A stretch of DNA of 47,463 nucleotides, taken from the NCBI RefSeq assembly GCF_021390475.1, contig NZ_JAJUWS010000049.1:1-47463 (forward strand). Direction: 5' to 3'. The notes beneath the pieces were generated by a model. The model saw only the letters and a program-made list of their open reading frames with translations. It was not told where the DNA came from and did no database searches. Shown here one piece after another: positions 1-7,849 of this stretch (its first letter is position 1; the number at the start of each line of letters is the position of its first letter). Position numbers and translations under genes: made by a program. This DNA is from Streptomyces sp. ST2-7A. GTDB lineage: Bacteria > Actinomycetota > Actinomycetes > Streptomycetales > Streptomycetaceae.

Positions 1-145
1 CGACGGCACCCTCTACGAATCCCGGACACCGAAGAACATCGAACTCGCTGCATAACCCCAACAGCCCCGAACCACCCCAAACCCGACAGCAATGCCTTGA
101 CGAAAGACATAGAGGCACCCCCCGCCGACGGGCCTGTCCCGGAGG

Positions 146-470
146 GTGGTGCCGCGGGATGTGGGTGCGCGGGGCGGTGGTATGCGGTTGTACGTGCCGG
201 GGGCCCGGCTGGTGTCGTCCCGGCAGGTGGCCGCTGTCGTGGAAGCGGTGGGGCAATACGGTCGTGGCCCGCGGGATGTGCCGCGTGTACGGGGACACGG
301 GCCCGGGGGAGACGCTCGCCGGCGAACAGGCGTCGCATCTTCTGCCCGGCCGGGTGCCGGTGTGGCGTGCGGTGGCCGGTGTGGCGTCCGATCTGTCGTA
401 GCTTCGGGCCTCCCGGTGTGCTGTTTATCGATGACGCCCAGCGGCTGACGCCGCAGATGGCGCAGTGCGG
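146..470 (+). pseudogene. Remnant of a transposon-type AAA ATPase
   Basis: Pieces of an AAA+ ATPase of the TniB/IstB kind, which bind ATP and help a transposase choose targets, can be read in shifted plus-strand frames. One piece reads VPGARLVSSRQVAAVVEAV, the next holds a P-loop spoiled to GDTGPGETLA (the lysine of GKT is gone), and a third has a Walker B, GVLFIDDAQRL. The distance between P-loop and Walker B is much shorter than normal and a stop falls between them, so there is an internal deletion as well as frameshifts. It runs directly into the ISL3 remnant on the other strand. Reading is by eye; the family is fairly sure, the exact limits are not. Confidence 0.5.
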
Positions 471-524
471 TACGGGGGAAACGGGCACGGCCGGCAGGCC
501 GGAGAGGCGGGTGGCCGCATAACT

Positions 525-906
525 CCCGTGCTACCCGGGATATCTGCCAGGCAAGCCGCACCGTACGGCGCTGATGACTCTCCGGCAGTCCGGGAATCTG
601 CTCTCGGAAGGTCTGCAGCCGACAGATAAGGGCCGGACAGACCAGCCGCCGTACGCGCAGTGCGACGACGATCGGGCGGCCGCCGACCGGTACATCCCAC
701 ACCGTCCGGCGGTGATAGCCGTACACCTTCGCCGTCGGAGCCCCGCACACCGGACATGGCGCCATCACATCCCGGGTGCGAGCCGTGACCACCACCGCGC
801 CACCGCCGTCCACCACATCCTCGACGACCAGCGCCGACAGCCCGGGAGGCACCGTCCCCACAAAGAAGTCGACATCCATCACAAGATCATGATCAGGGAT
901 GGCCAC
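525..906 (-). pseudogene. ISL3-family transposase, N-terminal remnant
   Basis: About the first 127 residues of an ISL3 transposase are readable from a GTG start. They include the N-terminal zinc finger (CPVCGAP, then a second cysteine region RLVCPALICRLQTF) and the typical phrase TVWDVPVGGRPIVVALRVRR. Similarity ends near VARELCG, where the frame passes into unrelated low-complexity translation that overlaps the AAA-ATPase remnant. The DDE catalytic domain is absent, so this cannot be an active transposase. It is best explained as one end of an element destroyed by a later deletion or insertion. Confidence 0.6.
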
Positions 907-1005
907 CCAGCGTCACCACCGACTACGGGTCGTTGAATTGACGCACCCCCGGTCAGCGGTGGACGTGCGGGGCGTGTGTCCGCGCAGGGGTCGCGTGGGG
1001 AAGAG

Positions 1006-1035
1006 ATGTGCCCTCCCCGGACGGGGAGGACACAT
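1006..1035. terminator. Hairpin terminator after the DUF5302 gene
   Basis: ATGTG-CCCTCCCC, a GGAC loop and GGGGAGGA-CACAT form a 13-bp stem with one mismatch. It lies about 20 bases beyond the stop codon of the minus-strand DUF5302 gene. There is no T-tract, which is common for terminators in high-G+C actinobacteria. Confidence 0.55.
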
Positions 1036-1055
1036 CCCTGGTCGACGTGTGGCGC

Positions 1056-1238
1056 TCAGCCCGTCTTGCGGCGGAAATTCCGCTTTCCTCCGGCGGGGTT
1101 GGAGCCGCCCTTGGTGCGGGCCGGGACGTTGCCGTGCGCGGTGCGGGACGCGGTGTCGAGGTTTTTGCGGGCGAGTGCCTCCTGGAACTTGCGCTTGGCG
1201 TCGTCGTCGGTCGCGTTGTTCTTCGGGATGTCGGTCAT
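1056..1238 (-). CDS. DUF5302 family small protein
   Basis: A 60-residue, highly charged protein. The pattern DDDAKRKFQEALARK, then a flexible glycine-rich stretch, and the C-terminal GGKRNFRRKTG match the small DUF5302 family found throughout Streptomyces, whose function is unknown. The ATG start is preceded at good spacing by AGGAGG. It reads away from the end of the ABC-F gene on the same strand, with about 90 bases between them, and is followed by a strong hairpin. No membrane segment or signal peptide is visible. Family identification rests on length and on the conserved N- and C-terminal patterns. Confidence 0.75.
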   Translation of the reverse strand: MTDIPKNNATDDDAKRKFQEALARKNLDTASRTAHGNVPARTKGGSNPAGGKRNFRRKTG

Positions 1239-1330
1239 GTCTGCCTCCTGGGGTCGACCATTGCGAGGTCGGCGTGTCGCGGGATGGGACTGCGGTTGAC
1301 GGGCGGTGAGGCACCGCCCGGGGAGGGGTT

Positions 1331-2059
1331 TCAGCCGGTCACTGGTTCATCGCGCACCTCCTCCGGCATTGTGTCGCGCAGCTCGCCGTCGAGCATGAGC
1401 CGGCGGGTGATGCCGATCGACTCGAGGAACGGCACGTCGTGGCTTGCCACGATCAGTGCGCCTTCGTACGACTCGAGGGCGCTCGTCAGCTGGCGCACGC
1501 TCGCCATGTCGAGGTTGTTCGTGGGCTCGTCGAGCGTCAGGAGCCGGGGGGCGGGCTCGGCGAGCATGAGGGCGGCGAGGGTGGCGCGGAAGCGTTCGCC
1601 GCCGGAGACCTCGCCGATGGTGCGGTCGAGGCCGATACTGCCGAGGCCGAGGCTGCTGAGCAGGGCGATCGCGCGTTCTTCGACGTCCCAGTCGTCGCCG
1701 ACGACGGTGAAGTTCTCCTCTGTGGTCTCCCCTGCCTCGATGGCGTGCAGGGCGGTGCGGGTGGCGGCGATGCCGAGGGCTTCGTCGACACGCAGCTGGG
1801 TGTCGAACGTGACGTTCTGCGGCGGGTAGCCGAGCGAGCCCGCCGTGCGCACGGTGCCGGAGGCCGGGGTGAGCTGTCCGGCGATCAGCTTGAGCAGGGT
1901 CGATTTCCCTGATCCGTTGAGCCCGATCAGGCCGGTCCTGCCCGGTCCGAAGGCGACCTGGAGGTCCTCGAAGACGGGTGTGCCCTCGGGCCGGGTGTAG
2001 TGGAGGGCGGTGCAGGTGATGGAAGCGGCAGAGGTCGGAAAGCCGGGGTACACAGACAT
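1331..2059 (-). pseudogene. ABC-F ATPase with fused half-domains (internal deletion)
   Basis: ABC-F proteins carry two ATPase domains (about 530-550 residues) and act on the ribosome, often giving antibiotic resistance. This copy is 242 residues with one composite domain: Walker A GLNGSGKST (about 46-54), signature VSGGE (151-155), Walker B LLTLDEPTN (173-181) and switch histidine SHD (206-208). The part before the signature reads as domain 1. The part after it (RFRATLAALMLAEPAP, NNLDMASVRQL, VASHDVPFLESIGITR) is what I know from the second domain of actinobacterial ABC-F proteins. The linker and most of both halves are missing, although the frame is intact. Recombination between the two signature motifs would give this. 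The ATG at 2059 was chosen because the conserved sequence starts there; the frame is open to 2113. Full activity is unlikely. Confidence 0.75.
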
Positions 2060-2329
2060 GGGGGGCCTCGCGGTTGCTCGTTCGAACGTGGTGGGGCAAC
2101 GCATTCGAGACACCGGGGCGTGGCGACGGCAGGAGAACGGGGGTATCGCTACCCGTGGAGGGGGCTCTGCCGGACTTGAGGGGGAGGACCCTGGGGAGGG
2201 ACGTCTCGCTCATGTCGAGGTCACACACGGACTGACGCATAGCCGATGAAGCGGCGTTTCATGCGGATCGCAGCGGTGTCTTCAAGACCTCAGACGAGCA
2301 ACGTCCTACTCCGATCGACGACAACAGGG

Positions 2330-2665
2330 TCACCATACAATGTATGGGAGGGGGGATGAGTTGTCAACGGTGCCCCTTTCCTCGTTCGTTGTTCCGCCGC
2401 CCGCCCCCCGGAGCGGGCGGGCGGCGTGCCTGACCGGGGTGGCGTAGCGGCTGGCGGGGTGGGGCAGGCCCAGACGGGTGCGCAGGGTGCCGGGTGTCTG
2501 CGGGCCGGCGGTGCGGCGCAGGGCGGGGGCCGTGGTGGTGAGGAAGGCGTCGCCGGGGCCGCTGAGGTGGGCGATCAGGCCGTCGGCGCCGGAGGTCGTG
2601 AGAAGGCTCGCCGGCCCGGCGAGCAGGACCACGTCGGCGGTGGCGGCCAGGGCGGGTCCGTACAC
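2330..2665 (-). CDS. Hypothetical protein fragment
   Basis: From a GTG at 2665 the frame reads as coding sequence (nearly every third base G or C) down to about 2385, then loses that bias and runs into the promoter/operator of the ABC-F gene. The readable part contains VVLLAGPASLLTTSGADGL and GLPHPASRYATPVRH, which I do not recognise. A stop lies in frame just upstream of the start and no ribosome site is evident, so this is probably the broken C-terminal half of a lost gene. The rest of the gap up to 2968 holds nothing I can support. Confidence 0.3.
   Translation of the reverse strand: MYGPALAATADVVLLAGPASLLTTSGADGLIAHLSGPGDAFLTTTAPALRRTAGPQTPGTLRTRLGLPHPASRYATPVRHAARPLRGAGGGTTNEERGTVDNSSPLPYIVW
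2333..2367 (-). promoter_or_regulatory. Promoter and operator for the ABC-F gene
   Basis: On the minus strand TTGACA (2362-2367) is followed after 17 bases by TACATT (2339-2344), a good vegetative -35/-10 pair pointing at the ABC-F gene about 280 bases downstream. The -10 lies inside a perfect 15-bp palindrome, CCATACATTGTATGG (2333-2347), the kind of operator used by TetR-type repressors. A bound repressor would block the promoter. No regulator gene is seen next to it. The long leader between here and the gene could allow attenuation, as known for other ABC-F genes. Confidence 0.55.
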
Positions 2666-2968
2666 GGCGACGACGGGGTGGCCCTGCGGCGGACGGGCGA
2701 CAGGTCACCGATCTGGCCGACCGTCTGGGCATCTGACCCGCCGGCCCGGGCCCAGGGGGAGGACCGTCCGGGGCGGCACCTCGGTCCGATGACCAGACGG
2801 ACCCCGGGCCGCCGGGGCACCGAGAACACCGGCATCAGCGGCTTCCTCCGCCGACCGCTGCCGTCCCGGCCCGGCGGACCGATGGTGCACCCGAGCCGCC
2901 AGTTCGGGTCCCCACCCACCTCCCGCACTACGGTCACCGCACCCGCGCCCCACCGGGAGGAGACCCCC

Positions 2969-3805
2969 ATGCCCAACCCCGTGACCGTGCCGGAGTCGCC
3001 AGTACACCCGGCGATCCGCCTGCCCCGCCACGACGGACTGCTGCTCCTCAAACGCCTGGCCCGCCCCGGCCCGGTCTACGTCGACCCCGCCCACCGGGCG
3101 CTGTACTTCCTGCTGCCGCCCACCACCCGGGCAACCCCCACCGCAGCCGTGCCGGGATGGCCGATCCACCGGGTCGCCCCGCCTCCCATGGCGCGCACCG
3201 CGCCTCCGGGCCCGTACTGGCTCATCCCCCCGACCGCCACCGACCGCTTCACCCACCCCCGTACCCTGCGCTCCGTTCTGCAGCGCAGCACCCCACCCCG
3301 TACCCGGGACGCAGCCCCCGGGATGCCGGTGGTCCTCTACCTCGCCACCCCACCCGATCGCGACCCCGCACCATGGTTGTCCGCCTGCCGCGAAATCGCC
3401 GCCCACCAGCGCCGGCACGTGGTCGCCGAACTCACCGACTCCACCACTCGCCCCTCCCGCCCCCGTCTGCGACAGGCCCGCCACCTGATCACCACCGGCC
3501 ACGCCCGGGGCATCGTCACCCACAACCGAGCCATGCTCGCCACCACACCCGAGGCCCACGCGGACCTGGAATGGTGGGCCGACCGCCACGCCGCATCCAT
3601 CCTCACCGTCTGGAGCCCCGAACCCGGCACACCGGTCCACGACACCCTCACCGGCCGCAACGGCACCCTCATAGCCATCGAGGAGCACCACACCGCCTGG
3701 CTGCGCGCCCCACGCGGCGGCCGGGAATGGACCACCATTCCCCACGCCCTGGCTCCCGCCGAGAACCACGACCGGCCCAGCAACACCCGGCGAGTCCGGC
3801 CGTGA
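2969..3805 (+). CDS. Hypothetical accessory protein, recombinase-like core
   Basis: A 278-residue protein with an ATG placed six bases after GGGAGGAG; the frame is open further upstream but that part does not look coding. The middle (about 150-210) reads HVVAELTD, RPRLRQARHLITTGHARGI and VTHNRAMLATTPEAHADL. This resembles the alpha/beta core of serine recombinases in layout but lacks the catalytic serine motif. The tail (DTLTGRNGTLIAI, then RGGREWTT) resembles a short beta-rich domain found at the end of many Streptomyces accessory proteins. It overlaps the next gene by four bases (GTGA), so the two are translationally coupled. Function is not known; the recombinase comparison is only suggestive. 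Confidence 0.6.
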   Translation: MPNPVTVPESPVHPAIRLPRHDGLLLLKRLARPGPVYVDPAHRALYFLLPPTTRATPTAAVPGWPIHRVAPPPMARTAPPGPYWLIPPTATDRFTHPRTLRSVLQRSTPPRTRDAAPGMPVVLYLATPPDRDPAPWLSACREIAAHQRRHVVAELTDSTTRPSRPRLRQARHLITTGHARGIVTHNRAMLATTPEAHADLEWWADRHAASILTVWSPEPGTPVHDTLTGRNGTLIAIEEHHTAWLRAPRGGREWTTIPHALAPAENHDRPSNTRRVRP

Positions 3806-4140
3806 GCACCCCCCTGCCGCACCCCGCGGAAGTCCGCCGCGACGTCGAACTCGCACTCGCCCTGGCCAACACCCGATCCACCGGACCGGCCGTCGACGCC
3901 CTCAAAGCCCGCCTGCGCGCCCACCTGACCGCGCTCCTCGAACCCGCCCGCCGCTACGCCACCCACCTGGTCGACGACCACGCACGCGCCCGGGCCCACA
4001 GCACCATCGAGCACGCCACCACCCAACTGAACCCCACCACGGACCAACCCCCCGCCGACCGTCTGCGCCTCCTGGCCAAGGCCACCGACCACCTCGCCCG
4101 CTACGCCGCCGCGGCCCCACCGAACCACACCCGGTCGTAG
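3802..4140 (+). CDS. DUF6415 family protein
   Basis: A 112-residue helical protein starting at a GTG that overlaps the stop codon of the preceding gene. The opening LPHPAEVRRDVELALAL and the phrase LRAHLTALLEPARRYA, with RLLAKATDHLARYA near the end, match the DUF6415 family of Streptomyces. Members are sometimes labelled natural-product associated but have no demonstrated function. No membrane segment or signal peptide is visible. The coupling with the gene before it suggests they are made together. Confidence 0.65.
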   Translation: MSTPLPHPAEVRRDVELALALANTRSTGPAVDALKARLRAHLTALLEPARRYATHLVDDHARARAHSTIEHATTQLNPTTDQPPADRLRLLAKATDHLARYAAAAPPNHTRS

Positions 4141-4331
4141 GCCAAACCACCGTGGACGTCCTGCCCTTCTTCGGGACGCTCGCGGATCGCAACGCAGCCC
4201 TCGAGGTGGGCCGGGCTGCGGAGCAGGAGACGTTTCCCGACATGGCCCGGCCTCACCCTCTCCGGTCTTCGTGGCACCTCACCGAGGTGCTCCGAAGGGT
4301 GACCCCCCGACCCGGGTGGGACCGGGATCGG

Positions 4332-4352
4332 GATTATCACGGCGTGATAATC
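4332..4352. promoter_or_regulatory. AT-rich palindrome, operator-like
   Basis: GATTATCAC (4332-4340), GGC, GTGATAATC (4344-4352) is a perfect 9-bp inverted repeat with a three-base centre. It stands out because the surrounding DNA is very G+C-rich. Similar direct copies of CCCGACCCGGG flank it on both sides. It could be a repressor site, but no gene starts close by and the regulator is unknown. Confidence 0.4.
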
Positions 4353-4420
4353 GCCCGACCCGGGCGGCGAACGCCTTTCGGAGCGGCCGAGGATCGCAAC
4401 CACGGGGTCAGCGTCGCCGG

Positions 4421-4442
4421 CGGCCGCCCTTCGGGGCGGCCG
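4421..4442. terminator. TTCG-loop hairpin
   Basis: CGGCCGCCC, TTCG, GGGCGGCCG gives a perfect 9-bp stem closed by a TTCG tetraloop, one of the most stable RNA loops. It lies about 280 bases after the DUF6415 stop codon and can act as a terminator in either direction. No T-tract follows. Confidence 0.5.
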
Positions 4443-4477
4443 AGGGGCCCTCATGCCGAGGAGGGGCCCTCATGCCG
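4442..4477. repeat. Two tandem copies of a 17-base repeat
   Basis: GAGGGGCCCTCATGCCG occurs at 4442-4458 and again at 4461-4477. Each copy contains the palindrome GAGGGGCCCTC. They sit directly after the TTCG hairpin. The stretch 4141-4680 has no convincing gene and consists mainly of such hairpins and short repeats. Confidence 0.6.
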
Positions 4478-5099
4478 TGGATATGCTGCGGCTGCTCGGT
4501 GCCAGGCTGTGGTTCAGTGCGGGGCGGCGGGGCCGTCAGGCGACCGGTGGCGACGCGCGATGACGCGGCGGAGGTTCTCCGATTCGGTTTCGCGGCGGCG
4601 CAGTTCGCTTTCGGTGGGGCCGCGGGAGGCGAGGGCGGGGGCGTCGGTGTGGCGAGGGAGCGGAGCCCGACGCCGCAGCGGTCGGTCGCTTTCCACACCC
4701 TGGCAGGGGCGACAGGTGCGGGCCAGATGGTCAGCAGGTGGTGCTCGGTGTCGTGGGCGACTTGATCATGAGTGGTGTCCCGGCCCCGGACACAGACACA
4801 GATACGCAGCCGATACCAACCCGGCCCCGCCGCGCTCGACAACGGCGGCACCGGTGGCTCCGCCGGCGCGGGCATCAACGGCCTGACGCGCAGCTGCCCG
4901 CGCGGAGTGTGCACACCCACGCCGACGTCGTCCCACCCGCTGGTCTCGGAATCCGGAGCAGGCCGGGTGGAGGGCCGGGTGTGGACCGCAGCGAGGGCGG
5001 TCACGCTGATCGGCCGGAAAATCCTGTCACTGTCCGATCCCTTTTGGCACCATTCTCTCCAGGGCGCGCTGTAGGCGCTCCATCGTCACGGGGGGATGC

Positions 5100-6131
5100 A
5101 TGGAAACCGTTTTTGACAGCACCGAGTTACCGATCGAGGAACGCACCGACGCCTGGCAGGAAACCCTGTCCCGGGCACTGGTCACCACCCACAACAAGTT
5201 TCCCGAGGACGAGCCCTTCACGGCCCGGCTGAAAGCCACTGCCCTGGGACCGGCCCAGCTCTCGTCGATGACCTACACGGGGTTGGTCTCCTGGCGGACG
5301 CAGGCACTGATCAGGAAGTCGGATCCGGAGCTGTACCAGATCGCCGTCGTCCGCTCCGGACGGCAGGGCATCGAACAGGAAAGACGGTTGGCCGTCATCG
5401 ACCCCGGAGACATGGTGCTCTACGACAGCTCACGCCCCTTCGAGGCGACTGTCGCCCCCGGCGCGGAACCATCGACATCGCTGGTCCTGCAGTTCCCCCG
5501 ACGCCTGCTCCCACTGCCCGAGCACCGGGTCGCCGCTCTCCTCGCCCTGCCCCTGCCCGGAAGGAAGGGAATGGGGCGGATGCTTTCCCGGTTCCTGATG
5601 AGCCTCGACGAGGACAGCCACGCATGCACGCCCCGGGACAGAGCCCGGCTGGGGGTCACCGGGCTCGACCTGATTGCCGGAGCCGTGGCACACCACCTCG
5701 ACCGCGAACAGGACCTGCCCCCGGACTCCCGCCAACATCTCCTGTTCCTGCGCATCACTTCCTTCATCCACGAACACCTGAACGCCCCGGATCTCGACCC
5801 GGTCACCATCGCAGCGGCCCATCACATATCCCTGCGCACCCTTCACCGACTTTTCAGCCGGCACGGCACCTCTGTCGCGGCATTCATCCGTCAACAGCGA
5901 CTGCAACGCTCCCGACGGGACCTGGCCGACCCCCGCCTGAACCACCTCGGCATCCGCGCCGTCGCCGCTCGGTGCGGGTTCTTCCACCCGGCGGACTTCA
6001 CCCGTGCCTTCCACACCGCCTACGGCATGCCCCCGAGCGAGTACCGCCGTTTCGTGCAGCACAACACGGCCGGCACGCAGCGCAAAGAGGGTGGCACCCA
6101 AACCCAAGGCCGCGGCGCCGACAGGGACTAG
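5100..6131 (+). CDS. AraC-family transcriptional regulator
   Basis: A 343-residue regulator of the type with an N-terminal cupin-like sensing domain (about 20-200) and a C-terminal AraC DNA-binding domain (about 225-325) with two helix-turn-helix units. The signs are VTIAAAHHISLRTLHRLF for the first and IRAVAARCGFFHPADFTRAF followed by YGMPPSEYRR for the second, the classic AraC/XylS signature. The family usually activates a nearby gene set in response to a small ligand. The ATG at 5100 follows a GGGGG ribosome site. It is single-gene and ends about 50 bases before the IS5-type element, so its original downstream targets may have been displaced. Confidence 0.9.
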   Translation: METVFDSTELPIEERTDAWQETLSRALVTTHNKFPEDEPFTARLKATALGPAQLSSMTYTGLVSWRTQALIRKSDPELYQIAVVRSGRQGIEQERRLAVIDPGDMVLYDSSRPFEATVAPGAEPSTSLVLQFPRRLLPLPEHRVAALLALPLPGRKGMGRMLSRFLMSLDEDSHACTPRDRARLGVTGLDLIAGAVAHHLDREQDLPPDSRQHLLFLRITSFIHEHLNAPDLDPVTIAAAHHISLRTLHRLFSRHGTSVAAFIRQQRLQRSRRDLADPRLNHLGIRAVAARCGFFHPADFTRAFHTAYGMPPSEYRRFVQHNTAGTQRKEGGTQTQGRGADRD

Positions 6132-6266
6132 CTTCTCCTCACGCCAACAATGTCGGCCGCCTCACACGGGGACTGTCAGAGGTAGTTGTCTTTCCGGTCA
6201 CGTGGTCGCTCTGATCGAACAGGGTCGTGGATCGGGTGAGTTGGCGGCCGTGTGTGCATGAAGAAG

Positions 6267-6316
6267 GGGCCTCCTGAGTAGCTCGCGGTTGTTGAGTCCC
6301 GAGCGGCAGGAGGCCC
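6267..6316 (+). promoter_or_regulatory. Hairpin that hides the transposase ribosome site
   Basis: GGGCCTCCTG (6267-6276) is perfectly complementary to CAGGAGGCCC (6307-6316), which contains the ribosome site just before the GTG at 6318. Inside the loop GCTCG (6281-6285) can also pair with CGAGC (6300-6304). A transcript entering from outside the element would fold and mask the start. A transcript beginning inside the hairpin would not. This is a known strategy in other insertion sequences for limiting transposase made from read-through. Confidence 0.6.
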
Positions 6317-6317
6317 T

Positions 6318-7259
6318 GTGTCGCAGTTGTACGTGATCTGCCCTGCGGGGTCCAGCTCGTCCACCCAGGAGTGTGACTGCCTCGCCCACAGGTTCGGGAG
6401 CGCGGCTGATCATCCGGACCGCCGACCCCGCTACACCTCGGACATGACGGACGAAGAGTGGGCAGTGGTACGGCTGGCGCTGCCGGTGCCGGCGTGGATG
6501 GACGGCCGGGGTGGCCGGCCGGAGAGCTACTGCCACCGGCAGATGGTTGATGCGATCCGCTACCTGGTCGACAACGGCATCAAGTGGCGGGCCATGCCTG
6601 CGGACTTCCCGCCTTGGGACCGCGTCTACGCGTTCTTCCGCCGCTACCGCGACAACGCGCTGGTCAGGGAGTTCCACGACCGGCTCCGCGACCGCGTCCG
6701 CCGCTTGGAGGGCCGGAATGCCGAGCCGACCGCGGGAATCATGGACTCGCAGTCGGTGAAAGCGGACGCCGTCGTCGGCGCCGGCTCACGCGGCTTCGAC
6801 GGCGGGAAGAAGGTCAACGGCCGCAAGCGGCACCTGGTCGTGGACTGCCTCGGCCTGGTCCTGATGGTGCTGGTCACCTCCGCCGCCACGACCGAGCGGG
6901 AGGCCGCCCGCGGAATGCTTCCCACCCTGCGGGAGGCTTTCCGGAAGCTGCGGCTGGTCTGGGCCGACGGCGGCTACACCGGCCACCTCGTCGACTGGGC
7001 CGCCCAGAAGCTGGGCCTGACCCTGGAAGTGGTCAAACGCAGCGACGACACCAGCGGCTTCACCGTCCTCCCGCGAAGGTGGGTCGTCGAGCGCACGTTC
7101 GCCTGGCTGATGCGCAGCCGCCGCCTGGCCCGCGACTACGAGAGGCGACCGGACAGCAGCGAAACCATGATCCTTTGGTCCATGACCATGGTCATGAGCC
7201 GCCGACTTGCCCGCCGCACGGCTACGCGGCCACAGCCGGACCTCGCACGGGCAGCGTGA
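6318..7259 (+). CDS. IS5-family transposase
   Basis: A 313-residue DDE transposase with the standard IS5 reading: MTDEEWAVVRLALP, a helical region with YLVDNGIKWRAMPADFPPW, the first Asp in IMDSQSVKADAV, the second in VWADGGYTGHLVDW, and the Glu in RRWVVERTFAWLMRSRRL followed by DYERR. All three catalytic residues are present, so the protein looks intact. The GTG start follows GGCAGGAGG, which lies in the hairpin just described. I could not find matching terminal inverted repeats. The left end is probably around 6180-6200, and the right end may be lost against the truncated gene that stops at 7276. Confidence 0.9.
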   Translation: MSQLYVICPAGSSSSTQECDCLAHRFGSAADHPDRRPRYTSDMTDEEWAVVRLALPVPAWMDGRGGRPESYCHRQMVDAIRYLVDNGIKWRAMPADFPPWDRVYAFFRRYRDNALVREFHDRLRDRVRRLEGRNAEPTAGIMDSQSVKADAVVGAGSRGFDGGKKVNGRKRHLVVDCLGLVLMVLVTSAATTEREAARGMLPTLREAFRKLRLVWADGGYTGHLVDWAAQKLGLTLEVVKRSDDTSGFTVLPRRWVVERTFAWLMRSRRLARDYERRPDSSETMILWSMTMVMSRRLARRTATRPQPDLARAA

Positions 7260-7275
7260 ACCGGCCCGGCCTCTC

Positions 7276-7731
7276 CTACATCAGCCATCCCCGTTCCACC
7301 AGCCGCTTCATCCTGCCGCGCGCGCCCTCGACCCGGGCCGGAACCGAACTGTCCCATCCCAGCACCACCGCCACCCGCCTCGCCGACAGGCTTCCACCGT
7401 CCGCCCCCTCGAAGGCGGACATGATTCGCTGATAGTCCGGGCCGAGGACCTCCACCGACACCCCGTCCTCACGACGGGCCACCGTCCTGCGTGGCTCCGC
7501 CGTCGGCACCGGCACCTCGGCGACAGCCGGCCCCGCGGCCTCCGTCACGACGGGCGCCCCCTGCTCGGCCAGCGCCTCGAGATACTGTTCCAGGCCGATC
7601 ACCCGGTGATTCAGCACCTCTTCCGCCTCCGCGAGCGCCACCCGCACCCGCTCGAACTCGGCCCGCAGTTCCTCGACCCGCACCAAAGCGGCCTTCTCAC
7701 GACTCTCGAGCACCGCCCGCATCGACGCCAT
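7276..7731 (-). CDS. Coiled-coil hypothetical protein with C-terminal wing
   Basis: A 151-residue protein from an ATG preceded by GGAGGTGGCGG (an upstream GTG at 7749 is also in frame). The first 60 residues form a strongly heptad-like coiled coil (REKAALVRVEELRAEFERV). A linker follows, then a region like a winged helix (VEVLGPDYQRIMSAFEGADG, VLGWDSSVPARVEGARGRM). It ends abruptly at RLVERGWLM, close to where the IS5-type element stops. Related Streptomyces proteins continue past this point in my recollection, so the end may have been clipped by the insertion. It is often seen beside transposases; its function is unknown to me. Confidence 0.55.
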   Translation of the reverse strand: MASMRAVLESREKAALVRVEELRAEFERVRVALAEAEEVLNHRVIGLEQYLEALAEQGAPVVTEAAGPAVAEVPVPTAEPRRTVARREDGVSVEVLGPDYQRIMSAFEGADGGSLSARRVAVVLGWDSSVPARVEGARGRMKRLVERGWLM

Positions 7732-7849
7732 CCGCCACCTCCACGTCACCCAGTACGAACAAGACGGCCCAAGCCTGCCTCGACAGCACGGACATCACGT
7801 CTGACCTGCAGAAACTCGCACAACAGATTCGGAAAGGAAACGGCTTCTC

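Larger units (their letters stand above)
4408..5004 (-). pseudogene. Decayed actinobacterial hypothetical gene
   Basis: The first half of this frame (GWDDVGVGVHTPRG, GPGWYRLRICVCVRGRDT, HHLLTIWPAPVAP) resembles the C-terminal domain of a widespread actinobacterial hypothetical family that ends shortly after a WPAP motif. The GTG at 5004 has no ribosome site and the expected N-terminal half is missing. After about 4680 the translation is low-complexity and crosses the TTCG hairpin, so the natural stop seems lost as well. This is most likely an N-terminally truncated remnant. Family recognition is from memory of the motif only. Confidence 0.35.

Noticed and set aside
1..60. A second telomere at the left edge
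   Set aside because: No chain of palindromes is present; the left edge is simply the window border.
13..524. Continuation of the ISL3 frame to the left edge
   Set aside because: After about 127 residues the translation loses family similarity and overlaps the AAA-ATPase remnant on the plus strand.
2060..2240. A leader peptide controlling the ABC-F gene
   Set aside because: A frame opens with MRQSVCDLDMSETSLP upstream of the gene, but it has no stop before the gene and no clear attenuator. It could not be separated from chance.
6132..6317. Terminal inverted repeats for the IS5-type element
   Set aside because: A candidate left end (AGGTAGTTGTCTTTCC near 6179) has no complementary copy after the transposase gene, so element limits were not assigned.
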